Origin: Zanthoxylum bungeanum
Lineage: Eukaryota > Streptophyta > Magnoliopsida > Sapindales > Rutaceae
Direction: 5' to 3'
NCBI GenBank assembly: GCA_019454045.1
Contig: SKCR01029076.1
Span: forward strand, 101,601 to 165,600
DNA length: 64,000 bases
A model generated the notes under the pieces. It did no database searches. It saw only the letters and a program-made list of their open reading frames with translations, and had not been told where the DNA came from. Positions 53,439 through 64,000 of this stretch are shown one piece after another. Made by a program: the position numbers and the translations under genes. Positions within the stretch are counted from its first letter, which is position 1, and the number at the start of each line of letters is the position of its first letter.

Positions 53439-55337
53439 TGTTGGTTTCTAAGGCATTCCCAATATCATATTTAAGCATAAAACATCTGAATACATTAAAG
53501 AAGTATGGCGGAATCATACTTACAATGAACGAATTATGGATGCGTCAAATCAAAAAATTCTTCTCCAAGTTTCGGCCAAGGTGGTATTTGATGAAGATGA
53601 ACAAGCTCCAAGCTTTGAGAAGATTCCAAGCTCTCAGATGGTTTCCCTATTACCTTTGAATGATTCCTTGTTGGTGCTAGCCTTAGATGATTTGCAACAA
53701 ATCTTCTTCTTCTTCCTTAAGTTCACGGCAATAGAAGAAAGAAAATGGGGAGAGAGTTTTGCTTCTCAAAACCGAGAGGGAGAGAGAAAATGTGAGTGAA
53801 TCATTTTGATTTCAAAAATCAAAAGAAAGATATACCAAATGTTTGGTATTAGTCTTTCAATCATTACACAAATGTGTAACCAAAGTCACCTTAATTTCTT
53901 TCACCAAAACCCATCACCAAAAAGCAACTTAAAGGACAAGTGATGTGACAAGTGATGTGACATGTGGGCCCCACTTGATTCAAATCCAAGTAGGCCCGCG
54001 ACATCCCGGGCCGGGTTCGCTAATTCCGAATTACCGAATTTTCTGTTGCGACGTAATTAAATCAAATTTAATTAAATATTATGCCAAGCAAAATCACTAT
54101 TCATGTCGCTAGTGAAGTAATTCTAAATTAACTCGTTTTCCCGAATTAAAATCTAATTTTAATTCTGCGTCGAAATCTAATTTCGTTTAATATATCGAAT
54201 ATATTATTTTATCGATTAATTCCAAATTAATTGTTTTCCTCTTTTCAAATAGTATTTTATCCTAGATAAAATCTCTCTGTAATTAATCTCAAATTAATTA
54301 TGCTCGAATCATACGTCATCGGTGAATCTTCAGGAAGCGACCCAAGAGATCCCTGGATATATTGGTAGTAAATCCGTCGTCAGACTATCCGAACCTACGT
54401 ACCTCGTACTACAGTTTTATCGATTTACGAGACATGGTTGGCTTCTAGCAAAGCATCGTGCCTACCCAATTCTCCAGAAATATTCTTATGGAATATATAA
54501 TCTATATCAGACGTAGTATACGTAGTATTGCGTATTGCGAACCAGTATCGGATGTCACTTGCAAGGCCTAAGACTGGAATAGTGTCTGTCTCGTACGAAG
54601 CATATATCGGATTACAAGCAACTAGTCTCTTTAATCGGATAATCATGACCATGTCATATTATCCCGATGGTTGCAACCAATTTAGAGTACCAGTTCTGTA
54701 TCCCTGCGTGATCATCATCTCCATATGACTGAAGTGATACTTCCATCTTGACATCACACCCAATACACTACGATTCTCAATAAACCCAGAAGAGGCGTTC
54801 ACAGAACCTGTTAAAGTCATGGACGACCAATCCAAAACGTATTGATTGTCGCAAGTACTAGCGATGCAAGTCTCAGGTTAAGACCAAATACACCTACCCT
54901 GATGCGGACTCCCATATACACATATTCATACTACCAATGGGATTCTGCGGGGTCTATCCAGAGCGAAGCTGTTTCCGTACCATCGGAAAACACAACCTCC
55001 TATCACACTTGCATAAGTATCCAATACTTAAATATATGAGAACTATGTCGTTACGCTTCCATAACACGTACAAGTGCAATACTAGCCTATTCCGCATTAT
55101 TGATGTCCAGTCTCGATAATACTACGACTAGGGATATTTAATGATTAAACCTTTATGGATTGATAATGTCTCGTATCTTATAATCCGGAACTAATCATAG
55201 AGACTTTTATCATTTTATATTCAAGTAATCAAATTACAAAATGATAAAATACAATTTACATTGCTACATAATTAATTTTTACAAAAACCACAATGTCTTT
55301 TATAAATAGTGACGCTATGGGTCATAATTGTCTAACA
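53439..55337 (-). repeat. C3 5' LTR (minus strand)
   Basis: 1899 bp, in element sense TGTTAGACAATTATG...AAACCAACA, related to the C1 and C2 LTRs. It carries the palindrome ladder at about 54050-54310 (for example ATTTTATC-TAG-GATAAAAT). It is inserted just after the integrase end of A2 (...GPFVITQVF). The plus frames at 54322-55119 are antisense to the LTR. Confidence 0.9.
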
Positions 55338-56440
55338 AAAAACTTGAGTGATCACAAATGGACCTGACCAGCTTGATTTCAGCTTTCCAGAAAATAGTTT
55401 TAACCTTGAATTGTATAACAACACCTGCTGCCTTGGTTCCAGTTGTCTGCGCACTATTTTTCGATCATGTCATTTCTTGGTATTTTCTTTGTATAATCTG
55501 GCATTCTCGTAAGCCTGTAGGTGAAATTCCTCCAATTTGTTGAGTTGGTGGAGTCTTTTCTCTAATGCTGCTTGTGGATCAAGATTTAACTTCTTCAGTG
55601 CCCAGTACGCCTTGTGTTCAAGCTCTACTGGTAGATGACACACTTTCCCAAACACCATTCGATATGAGGACATACCAATGGGTGTCTTGTAAGCTGTCCG
55701 GTAGGCCCATAATGTGTCATCTAGTTTTGTAGACCAGTCCATCCTTGTTGATCCAACAGTTCTATCCAATATTCTTTTGATCTCCTGTTTGAAACTTCAA
55801 CTTGTCCATTTGACTGTGGATGGTAGGCAGTGGCAACTTTATGAGTAACTATGTATTTGGATAGGAGTGCATCGAAGTATATATTACAGAAATGTGTGCC
55901 ACCATCACTGATAATCGCCCGAGGTGTTCCGAAGCGAGTGAAAATATTTTTTTTAAGGAATTTAATCACCACTTTTGAATCATTGGATGACAGTGCAATT
56001 GTTTCAACCCATTTAGAGACGTAGTCTACTGCAACTAGTATGTACAGGTTTCCAAATGATGGAACAAAGGGTCCCATAAAATCAATACCCCATACATCAA
56101 ATATCTCCACTTCCAGAATATTTTGCAAAGATCCATTTCCCGTTCTCTGGCACCTGTCACATTGAAGAGCAAATAGATAAACATCTTTAAAAGGAATGGG
56201 CCAGAACAAACCTGATTGTAAGACTTTGGTTGCAGTTTTGTTCCCGCTAAAGTGTCTGCCGTATGGTGATGAATGACAATGTTGCAGGATATTGTTGACC
56301 TCCTCATATGGAACACACCGCCTTAGTAATTGATCAGCACAACGTTTGAAAAGGTACGACTCATCCCAGACATAGTGCTTGACTTCTTTGAAAAACTTCT
56401 TATGTTGCTGAGTTGTCCATTCCAACGACTATTTTCCCGA
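55338..56440 (-). pseudogene. A2 integrase (Athila type, minus strand)
   Basis: The zinc region has [15 protein letters not shown] and [10 protein letters not shown]. The core has WGIDFMGPF (first Asp), [10 protein letters not shown] (second Asp) and [14 protein letters not shown] (Glu). [20 protein letters not shown] and [17 protein letters not shown] follow in a second frame after a shift near 55740. The C-terminal module SWSGPFVITQVF is cut at 55338 by C3. A TGA after YKENTKK (about 55467) and the frameshift make it non-functional. The D,D,E residues are all kept. Role: insertion of element cDNA in the nucleus. Confidence 0.9.
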
Positions 56441-56599
56441 TACTATGTAGTTGACATAGTCAGCATACCAAGGGACATCATGTTGTTTCATGGCAAACAA
56501 CTATTCATCTGGAAAAGTTTCTTTGATTGTAAGTTCTTTGCCAGATGTTTCTCCATTCTCAAGCCTCGATAAGTGATCTGCCACTTGGTTTTTTGTCAT

Positions 56600-56746
56600 T
56601 TTCTGTCTCAGATCTCCACGTCAAATTCTTGCAGTAGAAGTATCCAACGGATCAATCTGGGTTTGGCATCTTTCTTCGCGATCAGGTATTTGATTGCTGA
56701 ATGATCTGTGTAGACCACCACTTTGGGACCCAGCAGATATGAGCGG
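56600..56746 (-). pseudogene. A2 RNase H, C-terminal part
   Basis: [20 protein letters not shown] and [19 protein letters not shown] form the end of the Ty3/gypsy RNase H, with its TDH Asp. The remainder lies beyond the S1 insertion, at 59865-60176. Region 56441-56599 should link to integrase and has several stops. Confidence 0.88.
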
Positions 56747-58304
56747 TGTAGGCATTGCATTTTTGCGTGTGAAACCCGATGATGAGTCTCATTTGGAGGC
56801 ACTACCTTTTGAGTCGCGAAAGCCGCGGGAAACGGATATCGGAAGGGGAAATTCAGAATAAACAAGGTTCATTGTTTTCGTTCGTGCTGCGTTCGAACGG
56901 CAAACAGATTGCGGGCGTTCGTGTCGCGTTCGAGGAAGTGTTCGAACGGTGTCGATAATTCTGGTTTTGCTGCTAGCCTCACACCCCAGCCCATTTAGCT
57001 CCCCAAAGCCCAAAAACACATCCCAAATTAAATAAATAAATATTAATTTAAACATTAAACATTAAAAAAATATTTAAACCATTTACCAATTAAATAAAAC
57101 ATTTACCAAACTTATACTAAAATTAAAAAGAAGATATGCCTAATTAAAATCAATCCTAACCAATTAAAACCAATCAAATATTTGACTTCCTAATCTAATA
57201 AGACATCTACCAATTTAAAATAGTTGACTTCCTAATTTAAAATATTTTGTCCCCCCTCAATCTTGTGTACCATCCTTAGGACTCCTAATTGGGAACTAGA
57301 TCTCTTCCTTGTGAGACAAGGGCCAACCCTAGCTCTCTTCTATATAAACATGCATTAGCCTAGCCACACCATCTCTCCACTCTCTCTAATACACGCCCAA
57401 GACAAAAAAAAGACACTTCACATATACACAAAAAGAGAACAAATAGCCTTAACCATCTCCTCCATAGCCGAGACAACAAGAGCCTCAACCCTCCACCATA
57501 ACCAAATCCACAACAAGAGCACCAACAACCACTGAAACACCCCTTAATAAACACTCAAAACCAGCCCCATAAACACCTATACACCACCAAAACAGAAGCC
57601 ACATTCACGCCTACACAGTAGCCCCTGCACCCCCCTAAAACACGTCTAAACAGCCCCTGAATCACCTTAAAACAGCAGCCCAAATCCTCTTAAAACAGTC
57701 CCTAACAACCTTAAAAATAGTAACTTAAAAACTGCATTCAAATCTTAAAAAAATCACACACAACTGCACTAAGAACCCACACAAACCGGGAACAGTTCGT
57801 GGAAACGTCAGAACAGGTGACCTGAACAGTGAGCAGTAAAACGGAGGCCGAACAGTAGCAGAACGGAGTTCGAACCATAAGAAAAACAGCAAAGCAGTGA
57901 GCTAGGACGCTAAACCAGTGAACTGGAGAAGTTGAGGAGCTGTACCCTTCCGACGTCCGTGAAACGCAAGCCTGAAAGTTGGCTAAAAGGTTAGACCTGA
58001 GGGTACTTTTCACACTCATCTATATTTGATTTTTGTTATTTATTTGGATTGTACTTTATTCGTTTGTTAAATCTTGCTCGTGTATGATGTGTGTTGTGGG
58101 TATTGGATGAATGAGAGATGTGTCAACTCTCGCGGTATATCGGATGGAAAGCCGGACATAAATTTCATAGCCGATTCCGAATGGACGGTAATATGATCTG
58201 TACTCAGGACACAACTCCACGTACCGCTTGAGTAAACGGCACCCTCTATTTTTGGGTTGCTTTTGTTTATTTATTTTTCGTCACTTGAATTCTGTATGAT
58301 TTAT

Positions 58305-58770
58305 GCATGATTCAATCAAGCGCATGGGCTTAGTAAGTGGAATGAAAGATCCCCTATGGGGAGGGGCTAAAGCCCTTTACCACGACGCTTTGCCGCGCCG
58401 AATGATGTGTGTTCGGTTGGATGCAAGATACGTTCAATCGAGCATACTTAGTTTGATATTATTATCTTTATCTTTTTATGCATGGTTCAATCAAGCGCAT
58501 GGGCTTAGTAAGTGGAATGAAAGATCCCTTATGGGGAAGGGTTAAAACCCTTTACCACGATGCTTTGCCGCGCCGGTTGATGTGTGTTCGGATTGGATGA
58601 AAGATATGTTCAATCGGGCATACTTGGTTTTGATATGATTGGCTTTATTTTGTATGTATGATGCGATCAAACGCATGGGCTTAGTATGTTGGTCTAAAGG
58701 TCCTCTCTTTGAGAGACCAAGAGCCCCAAAAGGCCACCTTTACGGCAGTACTTCGCCGCGCCCCTTTCTT
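58305..58770 (+). repeat. ~175-bp tandem repeat in S1
   Basis: Three units start CAATCAAGCGCATGGGCTTA (58313), again at 58488 and in decayed form at about 58664. Each contains TTTACCACGACGCTTTGCCG. Period 175-176 bp. The first two are very similar. Confidence 0.88.
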
Positions 58771-58799
58771 TTTTATGTATCGCGTCCCATTTCATGCAT

Positions 58800-59085
58800 C
58801 AGGTCTGTTCCCGTTCGAACGCGTTTACGAACGCAACTCGAACGCGTATGCATTTTGCCTTATCATGCATCAAGTCTCATTTCCGTTCGAACGCGTTCAC
58901 GAATGCCATACGAATGTGAGCATTTTGTTTCATTTTCGTTCGAACGCGTTAACAAACGCCATACGAACATGAGCATTCTGTTTCATTTCCGTTCGAACGC
59001 GTTAACAAACGCCATACGAACGTGAGCATTCTATTTCATTTCCGTTCGAATGCGTTTACGAACGCTACACGAACGCGAACACACT
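58800..59085 (+). repeat. 54-bp CGTTCGAACG palindrome array in S1
   Basis: Five units with CCGTTCGAACGCGTTAACAA and GCCATACGAACGTGAGCATT. The perfect 10-bp palindrome CGTTCGAACG recurs, followed by a second near-palindrome (CGTTAACAAACG / CGTTTACGAACG). The same TTCGAACG word occurs near 56895 and 56945 in this LTR and near 47630-47680 in G2. Confidence 0.88.
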
Positions 59086-59864
59086 GAACTGAGACATATT
59101 CATCACATGCCATGTATAATTGTTTCTTAGGTGATTTTTATGGAACCACACATAGTCATTCTTATCTTTATGCACATAATAATGAAAAGCATGTTATTCC
59201 ATTAGTTGCGTCATTTGCCTTAGTCTTGATTTAACGCATTACGATTCATATACCTATGCCATGATGACTTTGGAGTATTATTTCTTGTGATATATCGGAT
59301 GGAAACCCAGACATAAATTCCGTAGCTGATTCCGAATGGACGGTAATGCGGTCTGTACTTGGGATACAATTCCACGTATCACTTGGAAAAGTGCTCACAT
59401 GAATGCTTGTGTGGTTATTATGTATGCTCGTGTGGTTATTATGTATGCTTGTGTTTTTCATGAATATGATATGCTGAATGAAGTTGTATGTTCGTTGTTA
59501 CTTTGAGGTATTTTCAGGCATGTGTCTTAGATGTGAGATATATGTGAAATGTATGTATAAGTTTTATTTTGTACCTGTGAATGTAGAAGCATGATATTCT
59601 TAGAAATAAGTGTTACTTAAGCCTGATTAAATTATTGTGTAAATCCTTTCATTACAAGTGGCATAAGTAAGGGACCATTCCGAACCCAATGGTTTGAGGT
59701 CTTCCCTTGCGAGGGGTGAGTGCGGCCTTAAATCTCATTTTACCGGCTCACACCGGGTGGTAACTCTATTATTCTCCGGTTTAGTCCCCCGTGGCTATTC
59801 CGTACTCCCGACCGGGCCGCGAGCCCGGGACAGCATGCGTCGCCCAGATTCCTGTGTCCCCACA

Positions 59865-60176
59865 AGCGGAATTTATCAAAAGCAACACAACAGCAAGCAA
59901 CTTATTTTCAGTGGTTGTGTAGTTAAGTTGAGCTTCGTTTAGAGTTCTGCTGGAGTAGTAAATGGTATGGAAAATCTTTGCTTTGCGTTGTCCCAAAACT
60001 GCACCTACAGCAAAATCATTAGCATCGCACATTACTTCAAATGTAAGGGAAACCAGCTTCTGTTTTAGAATCTCAAAAGCTTCGTGGCATTCTTTGGTGA
60101 AGTTGAAAGGCACATCTTTCACCAGAAGATTGCACAGAGGTTTAGCAATCTTTGAGAAGTCTTTGATAAATCTCAT
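59865..60176 (-). pseudogene. A2 RNase H, N-terminal part
   Basis: The minus frame reads MRFIKDFSKIAKPLCNLLVK, VPFNFTKECHEAFEILKQKL (thumb/connection), then FEVMCDANDFAVGAVLGQRK (RNase H first Asp) and IYYSSRTLNEAQLNYTTTEN with the Glu. It ends at 59865 where S1 is inserted, and continues at 56746. Known order for Ty3/gypsy is reverse transcriptase, RNase H, integrase, which holds here. Confidence 0.9.
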
Positions 60177-61330
60177 GTAAAAGTCAGCATGTCCGAGAAA
60201 ACTCTGAATCCCTTTAACAGATGTTGGTGGATGTAGTTTTTTTCAATTGTCTCGATCTTTACTTTTTCTACCTCGATTCCCGTTTGTGAGATCCAATGTC
60301 CGAGGACGATGCCTTCATGCACCATGAAGTGGAATTTCTCCCAATTGAGTACCAGATTGGTATCTTCACATCTTTGTAGCACATGTTCCAGATTTTACAA
60401 GCAGTGGTCGAAAGAGTCTCCAAACACAGAGAAATCATCCATGAAAACCTCCATACTTTGTTCCAGCATGTCTGAGAAGATGGCCATCATGCAACGTTGA
60501 AATTTAGCATGAGCATTACGTAGTCCAAATGGCATCCTGCGGAAAGCAAAAGTATCATACGGACATGTAAAAGTGGTTTTCTCCTGATCTTCTGGAGCGA
60601 TGGCAATCTGATTGTACCCCGATTATCCGTCCAGAAAGTAATAGAATTCATGTCTCGCCAATCTGTCTAGCATCTAGTAAATGAATGGCAGCGGAAAATG
60701 ATCATTCATTGTCGCTTTGTTCAGCTTCCGGTAGTCCATGCATACTCTTCATCCAGTCACCGTTCTTGTTGAAATCAGCTCGTTCTTTTCATTTGTGACT
60801 ACAATAATTCCTCATTTCTTTGGTACACACTGCATAGGACTCACCCAAGTGCTGTCAGAGATGGGGTAGATGATGCCAGCATCCAACCATTTGATAATTT
60901 CTTTCTTCACGACCTCCTTCATGATTGGATTTAGTCTATATTGATACTCCACTGTAGGTTTGTACTTATCGTTCATCAGAATTTTATGCATGCAAAATGA
61001 TGGATTAATGCCTCGAATGTCTGCTATAGTCCAGCCAATGGCTTTCTTGTGTTCTCGTAACACTCTCAACAACTTTTCTTTATGTTCCAATGTTAGCGAC
61101 GAATAAATAATCAAAGGTAATTCAGAAGCGTTTCCTAAGAATGCATACCTGAGATGGCTCAGAAGTAACTTTAGCTTCAGCTGTGGTGGTTCTTCAATCG
61201 AAGGCTTGATTCGCTCTTTCTTCGGTAGTTCCATACTTTCCACTTGTGGTGTCGATTTGAAGCGAAATGGCTTGTCAAGATAGTTGATACATTCCAGAAT
61301 TTCAGCATCTAGTTCGCTGTCAGTCATGTT
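60177..61330 (-). pseudogene. A2 reverse transcriptase (Athila type)
   Basis: The frame 61327-60812 gives the region before and into RT, ending WLDAGIIYPISDSTWVSPMQ with CVPKK. Further frames give EFYYFLDG-stop-SGYNQIAIAPEDQ (Tyr codon now TAA), TFTCPYDTFAFRRMPFGLRN and MEVFMDDFSVFGDSFDHCL. FMDD is the catalytic Asp-Asp motif in the variant usual for Athila. NLVLNWEKFHFMVHEGIVLG and HWISQTGIEV complete the palm. At least two stops and several frame changes occur. RT copies element RNA to cDNA in the particle. Confidence 0.9.
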
Positions 61331-61639
61331 GGTGATGCAAGCTTCAAGTTTATCCGTGGGAATTGTATCAGTATCCTGGATGATACTATCAACAACGTCA
61401 ATTCTGAAACATTCCTCCTCATTTTATTCACTCGGGAATTTCATGGCTTTGAAAACATTGAAGGTAACTTCTTGGTCCTGCACTTTCATGGTTAGTTCTC
61501 CTTTTTATACATCAATAACTGTTCGACCTGTAGCCAAGAATGGTCTCCCAAGGATGATAGTTACATCTTTATCTTCTTCCATGTCAAGGATAATGAAATA
61601 TGCTGGGAGAATGAGTTTATCGACTTTGACTAGCACATC

Positions 61640-61915
61640 TTCAACTACTCATCTTGGAAATGCGAGCGTTATATCAGCAAGTTGCAAAGACACTGAGGTG
61701 GGCATTGCTTCTCCAATTTGCAGTTTCCTGTAAATCGAAAAAGACATTAAATTAACATTTGCACCTAAATCATATAAAGCCTTACCGATATAATGTTCTC
61801 CAATGGTGCATGAGACAGTGAAACTGCCAGGATCTTTCAACTTTGGGGGAAGTTTCCTCTGAATGATGGCGCTGCATTCTTCTGTCAATGCTACTATCTC
61901 GTAATCTCTCATTCT
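61640..61915 (-). pseudogene. A2 aspartic protease
   Basis: KLPPKLKDPGSFTVSCTIGE then KALYDLGANVNLMSFSIYRK: the Asp-x-Gly catalytic site is DLG. The frame runs 61912-61649 and stops in the spacer to reverse transcriptase. The stretch 61331-61640 continues pol linker sequence with stops. Confidence 0.88.
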
Positions 61916-61919
61916 CCGT

Positions 61920-63210
61920 TTTCATGAAATAATGTCTTTCATGAATTTGACATAGCTGGGCATTTCTTCCAATGCTTCTGCAAATGGGATGTTGATATGC
62001 AGCTTTTTGAACACCTCCAAGAATCTAGCAAACTGCTTGTCCAGTTTACTTTTCTGGAGCCGCTGTGGAAAAGGTGGAGGTGGAGTGATTCTTTCTTGAT
62101 CTTTTTCCTTTGCTTCTTTTTCCTCCATCTATGGAACTGCATCTTTTGGAACTTCTTCAATTGATGCCTTGATTCCAACATTTTTGTTGATCTCAATACC
62201 GCTTTTCAAAGTAATGGCTTGACTTGCTCCTTCCCTCGATTCCTTGGATTTGGTTCTGTGTTGCTAGGAAGGTTACCTGGCAGTCTGTAACTCTGAGCAT
62301 TGGCCAGTTGTCCAATTTGATTCTCAAGTGCTTTAATAGAAGCAGATTGGCTTTGAAACATAGCATTATATTTTTTTAACTGAGCTAACACTTTCGCTAT
62401 TCCTGGTTATTTCTCATGCTCATGGCCTTTGTTTTTTTGTTGGAATCCAGGTGGTGGATAGTTCTTTTGTCCCGAATTATTGCTCCATGCGAAATCAGAG
62501 TGATTCCCCCAACCTGGGTTGTAGGTATTGGAATATGAATTGTTCCCCTATATGTTGAAATCTTTGACATAATTCACCGTCTCTTTATGTTGGTTTGTCT
62601 CTGGTGCTCCTCCATATGGTGAACTTGTGGATCCAGTATTACCTTGCATGCTGAGAGTTTCCATGAATTTGCATATCTGATCTAGCTTGGCATTCATTGC
62701 AGTGTTGGCTCCAATTTCATAAATTCCAGCAATAATTTGGATCATGCTCCTTTCTGTTGGCCACAATGAATTGTTATTGGCCATTTCTTCAATTAAATCC
62801 AAGGCCTAATCTTCTCATTTTGCCATTAAAGCTCCTCCAGCAGCAGCGTCAATTGTGGTTCTCATTATTCCAGAAAGTCCATTATAAAAAGTTTGGACTT
62901 GTAGCCATTTTGCAATCTCATGGTGAGGACATTTTCGGAGTAAATCTTTGTACCTTTCCCAAGCTTCGCAGAGGGATTCTGAGTCATATTGCACAAAGGA
63001 TGTGATGTCATTCCAGAACTTTGCAGTTCTGGATGATGGAAAGTACTTTGCAAGGAATTCGGTGGCTAGAATGTTCCAAGTTGTGATGGAACCTGCTGGT
63101 AGTGAATGTAGCCAAGCTTTAGCTCTATCATTTAAGGAATATGGAAAAACACACAGTCTCATTGCTTCTTCAGCCGCTCGGTTGTATATTGTGTGTTTGA
63201 TTTCTTGTAA
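61920..63210 (-). pseudogene. A2 gag (Athila type), 5'-truncated
   Basis: Frame 63162-62815 carries the Retrotrans_gag helix block: MRLCVFPYSLNDRAKAWLHS, LPAGSITTWNILATEFLAKY and SLCEAWERYKDLLRKCPHH. Next comes TERSMIQIIAGIYEIGANTA, then IKALENQIGQLANAQSYRLP, NLPSNTEPNPRN and, near protease, SKLDKQFARFLEVFKKLHIN with PFAEALEEMPSYVKFMKDI. Stops and shifts separate the blocks. The N-terminus is lost at about 63210, where another element's LTR begins. Gag forms the particle and binds RNA. Confidence 0.9.
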
Positions 63211-63889
63211 TGTCTTTTAATTTTAGTAATAAAATTATGTATGTTTTTAATTATAGTATGAGTAGCTAATTACTTTTCGCTGGGGGAATGGGTGAAACTT
63301 TTATTATTTAAAGTTATTAATCTCACTTATATTATACTATATAAATAGTAATGAATAATAATTAATTGAGATCTAGACTAATTATTGGCAAACTGTTCTA
63401 CCGCCTATATGGCTGGTTTTATACAATTTCGACATAATTTAGTACCTAACTGGACATGTTATAGACGAACGGTATCACCGCCTTTATGACTGGTTTTATA
63501 TTTTTGGCATATTTAGTACCTTGCCAGGACTAGTTATCGATAAAAATGACGACCGCCTTTATGGCCGGTTTTATATGTTTTGGCATAATTAATTCTGGAA
63601 GTAAATTAATTGGGTTATAATGATCATTTATATATTATAAAAAGTGAGATTTCTAAATATAAAATATTAAAAGTGGATCCCATAATCCCAGTATTTTATT
63701 TTATTGTTGTCATTTAATTCAAATTCTCCAAACAACTTCAAACAAATCAATCTTTTTCCTTTCGTTTTAATTATTATTTTATCATACTAAAAATCTAATC
63801 CATGTGGATCAACCCCGGACTTATCAGGCTATTTTATTACTTCGACACTCTTATACTTGGGAGTAAAGAATCACTATTTGAACATGTCA
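63211..63889 (+). mobile_element. LTR of a further plus-strand element at the right edge
   Basis: The unit probably begins TGTCTTTTAA (63211) and ends GAACATGTCA (63889), just before a primer site. It contains three copies of ACCGCCTTTATGGCCGGTTT (63401, 63478 and 63550), spaced about 75 bp. The left boundary is inferred from loss of A2 gag homology and is uncertain by some tens of bases. Confidence 0.65.
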
Positions 63890-63892
63890 AGT

Positions 63893-63912
63893 TTTTGGCG
63901 TCGTTGCCGGTG
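63893..63912 (+). other. Primer binding site of the right-edge element
   Basis: TTTTGGCGTCGTTGCCGGTG resembles the tRNA-Asp-type site TGGCGCCGTTGCCGGGGA with two changes. It shows that this element reads plus and extends past the window. Confidence 0.75.
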
Positions 63913-64000
63913 AGTACAATTTAGTAGATAGAATAGTAATTTTTTTTCTTTTTAGTTATTTTTATTTTTATTATTTTCTTTTGTAAGTATTACAGGTTGC

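Larger units (their letters stand above)
56747..59864 (+). mobile_element. S1: Tat solo LTR, 3118 bp
   Basis: It starts TGTAGGCATTGC and ends CCTGTGTCCCCACA. The flanking duplication is AGCGG at 56742-56746 and 59865-59869, so it is a complete solo LTR in the RNase H gene of A2. It has TATATAAA at 57341-57348. It is longer than the LTRs of G1 and G2 because of two internal tandem blocks (58305-58770 and 58800-59080). Frames such as 58303-58545 and 58639-59025 are repeats; 59781-60176 on minus crosses its edge and is A2 RNase H only from 59865 on. Confidence 0.94.

Noticed and set aside
53066..53799. Three plus-strand frames of 75-116 residues
   Set aside because: They are antisense to the C3 leader and LTR; homologous DNA in C1 is non-coding and lacks the frames.
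58303..59025. Frames of 80-128 residues in S1
   Set aside because: They coincide with the 175-bp and 54-bp arrays inside a solo LTR.

Overview
The window is plant nuclear DNA, almost certainly from a dicot. Every kilobase that can be assigned belongs to a mobile element, and no intact host gene was found. Plant origin rests on four element families: Ty3/gypsy of the Tat type (archaeal-type RNase H, 3' UTR tandem arrays), Ty3/gypsy of the Athila type, Ty1/copia with a TGGTATCAGAGC-type primer site, and a plant-type hAT transposase. Two captured fragments resemble plant genes: a UPL-type HECT ubiquitin ligase and TIME FOR COFFEE. The species cannot be named. The texture (nested, AT-rich, methylation-type decay) suggests pericentromeric heterochromatin.

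Region 1 (1-25.1 kb) is a four-level nest. A Tat 3' LTR called G0 (297-24549) lies against a broken hAT transposase (24550-25030). Inside G0 is a complete Tat element, G1 (1157-23221, target duplication CCTAG). Inside the 5' LTR of G1 is a complete copia element, C1 (1188-13449, duplication TTCGC/TTCCC, two 2049-bp LTRs). Inside the C1 leader is a copia solo LTR, C2 (3812-5928).

Region 2 (25.1-33.1 kb) holds the 5' LTR, primer site and gag fragment of another copia element, C4. It is cut at 28897 by G3, a rearranged Tat copy carrying an inverted LTR/PBS block and two large tandem arrays. An orphan AT-rich stretch follows.

Region 3 (33.1-38.7 kb) is A1, a minus-strand non-autonomous Athila-like element with GGCGCC palindromes in both LTRs. 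Region 4 (38.7-44.8 kb) is the 3' part and LTR of another gypsy-type element, R6. Its interior contains degenerate UPL-like and TIC-like fragments and a ~100-bp alternating tandem repeat.

Region 5 (44.8-48.9 kb) is G2, a 5'-truncated Tat element with RNase H, integrase, 3' array and LTR. Region 6 (48.9-55.3 kb) is a minus-strand copia element, C3, collapsed by a deletion and itself split by a small young element, E5 (49139-52345, duplication ACAAG). Region 7 (55.3-63.2 kb) is A2, a minus-strand Athila gag-pol pseudogene. It is interrupted by S1, a 3118-bp Tat solo LTR (duplication AGCGG). The right edge is the LTR and primer site of one more plus-strand element.

The strongest unexplained signals are: (i) a ladder of short palindromes, mostly with 3-nt TGG/TAG centres, whose arms co-vary between divergent copia LTRs; (ii) a ~0.8-kb module shared by the Tat element G1 and the Athila-like A1; (iii) the two host-gene fragments within R6; and (iv) a different tandem array in the 3' UTR of each Tat copy next to a conserved ~110-130-bp tail. 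All identities between copies are by-eye estimates.
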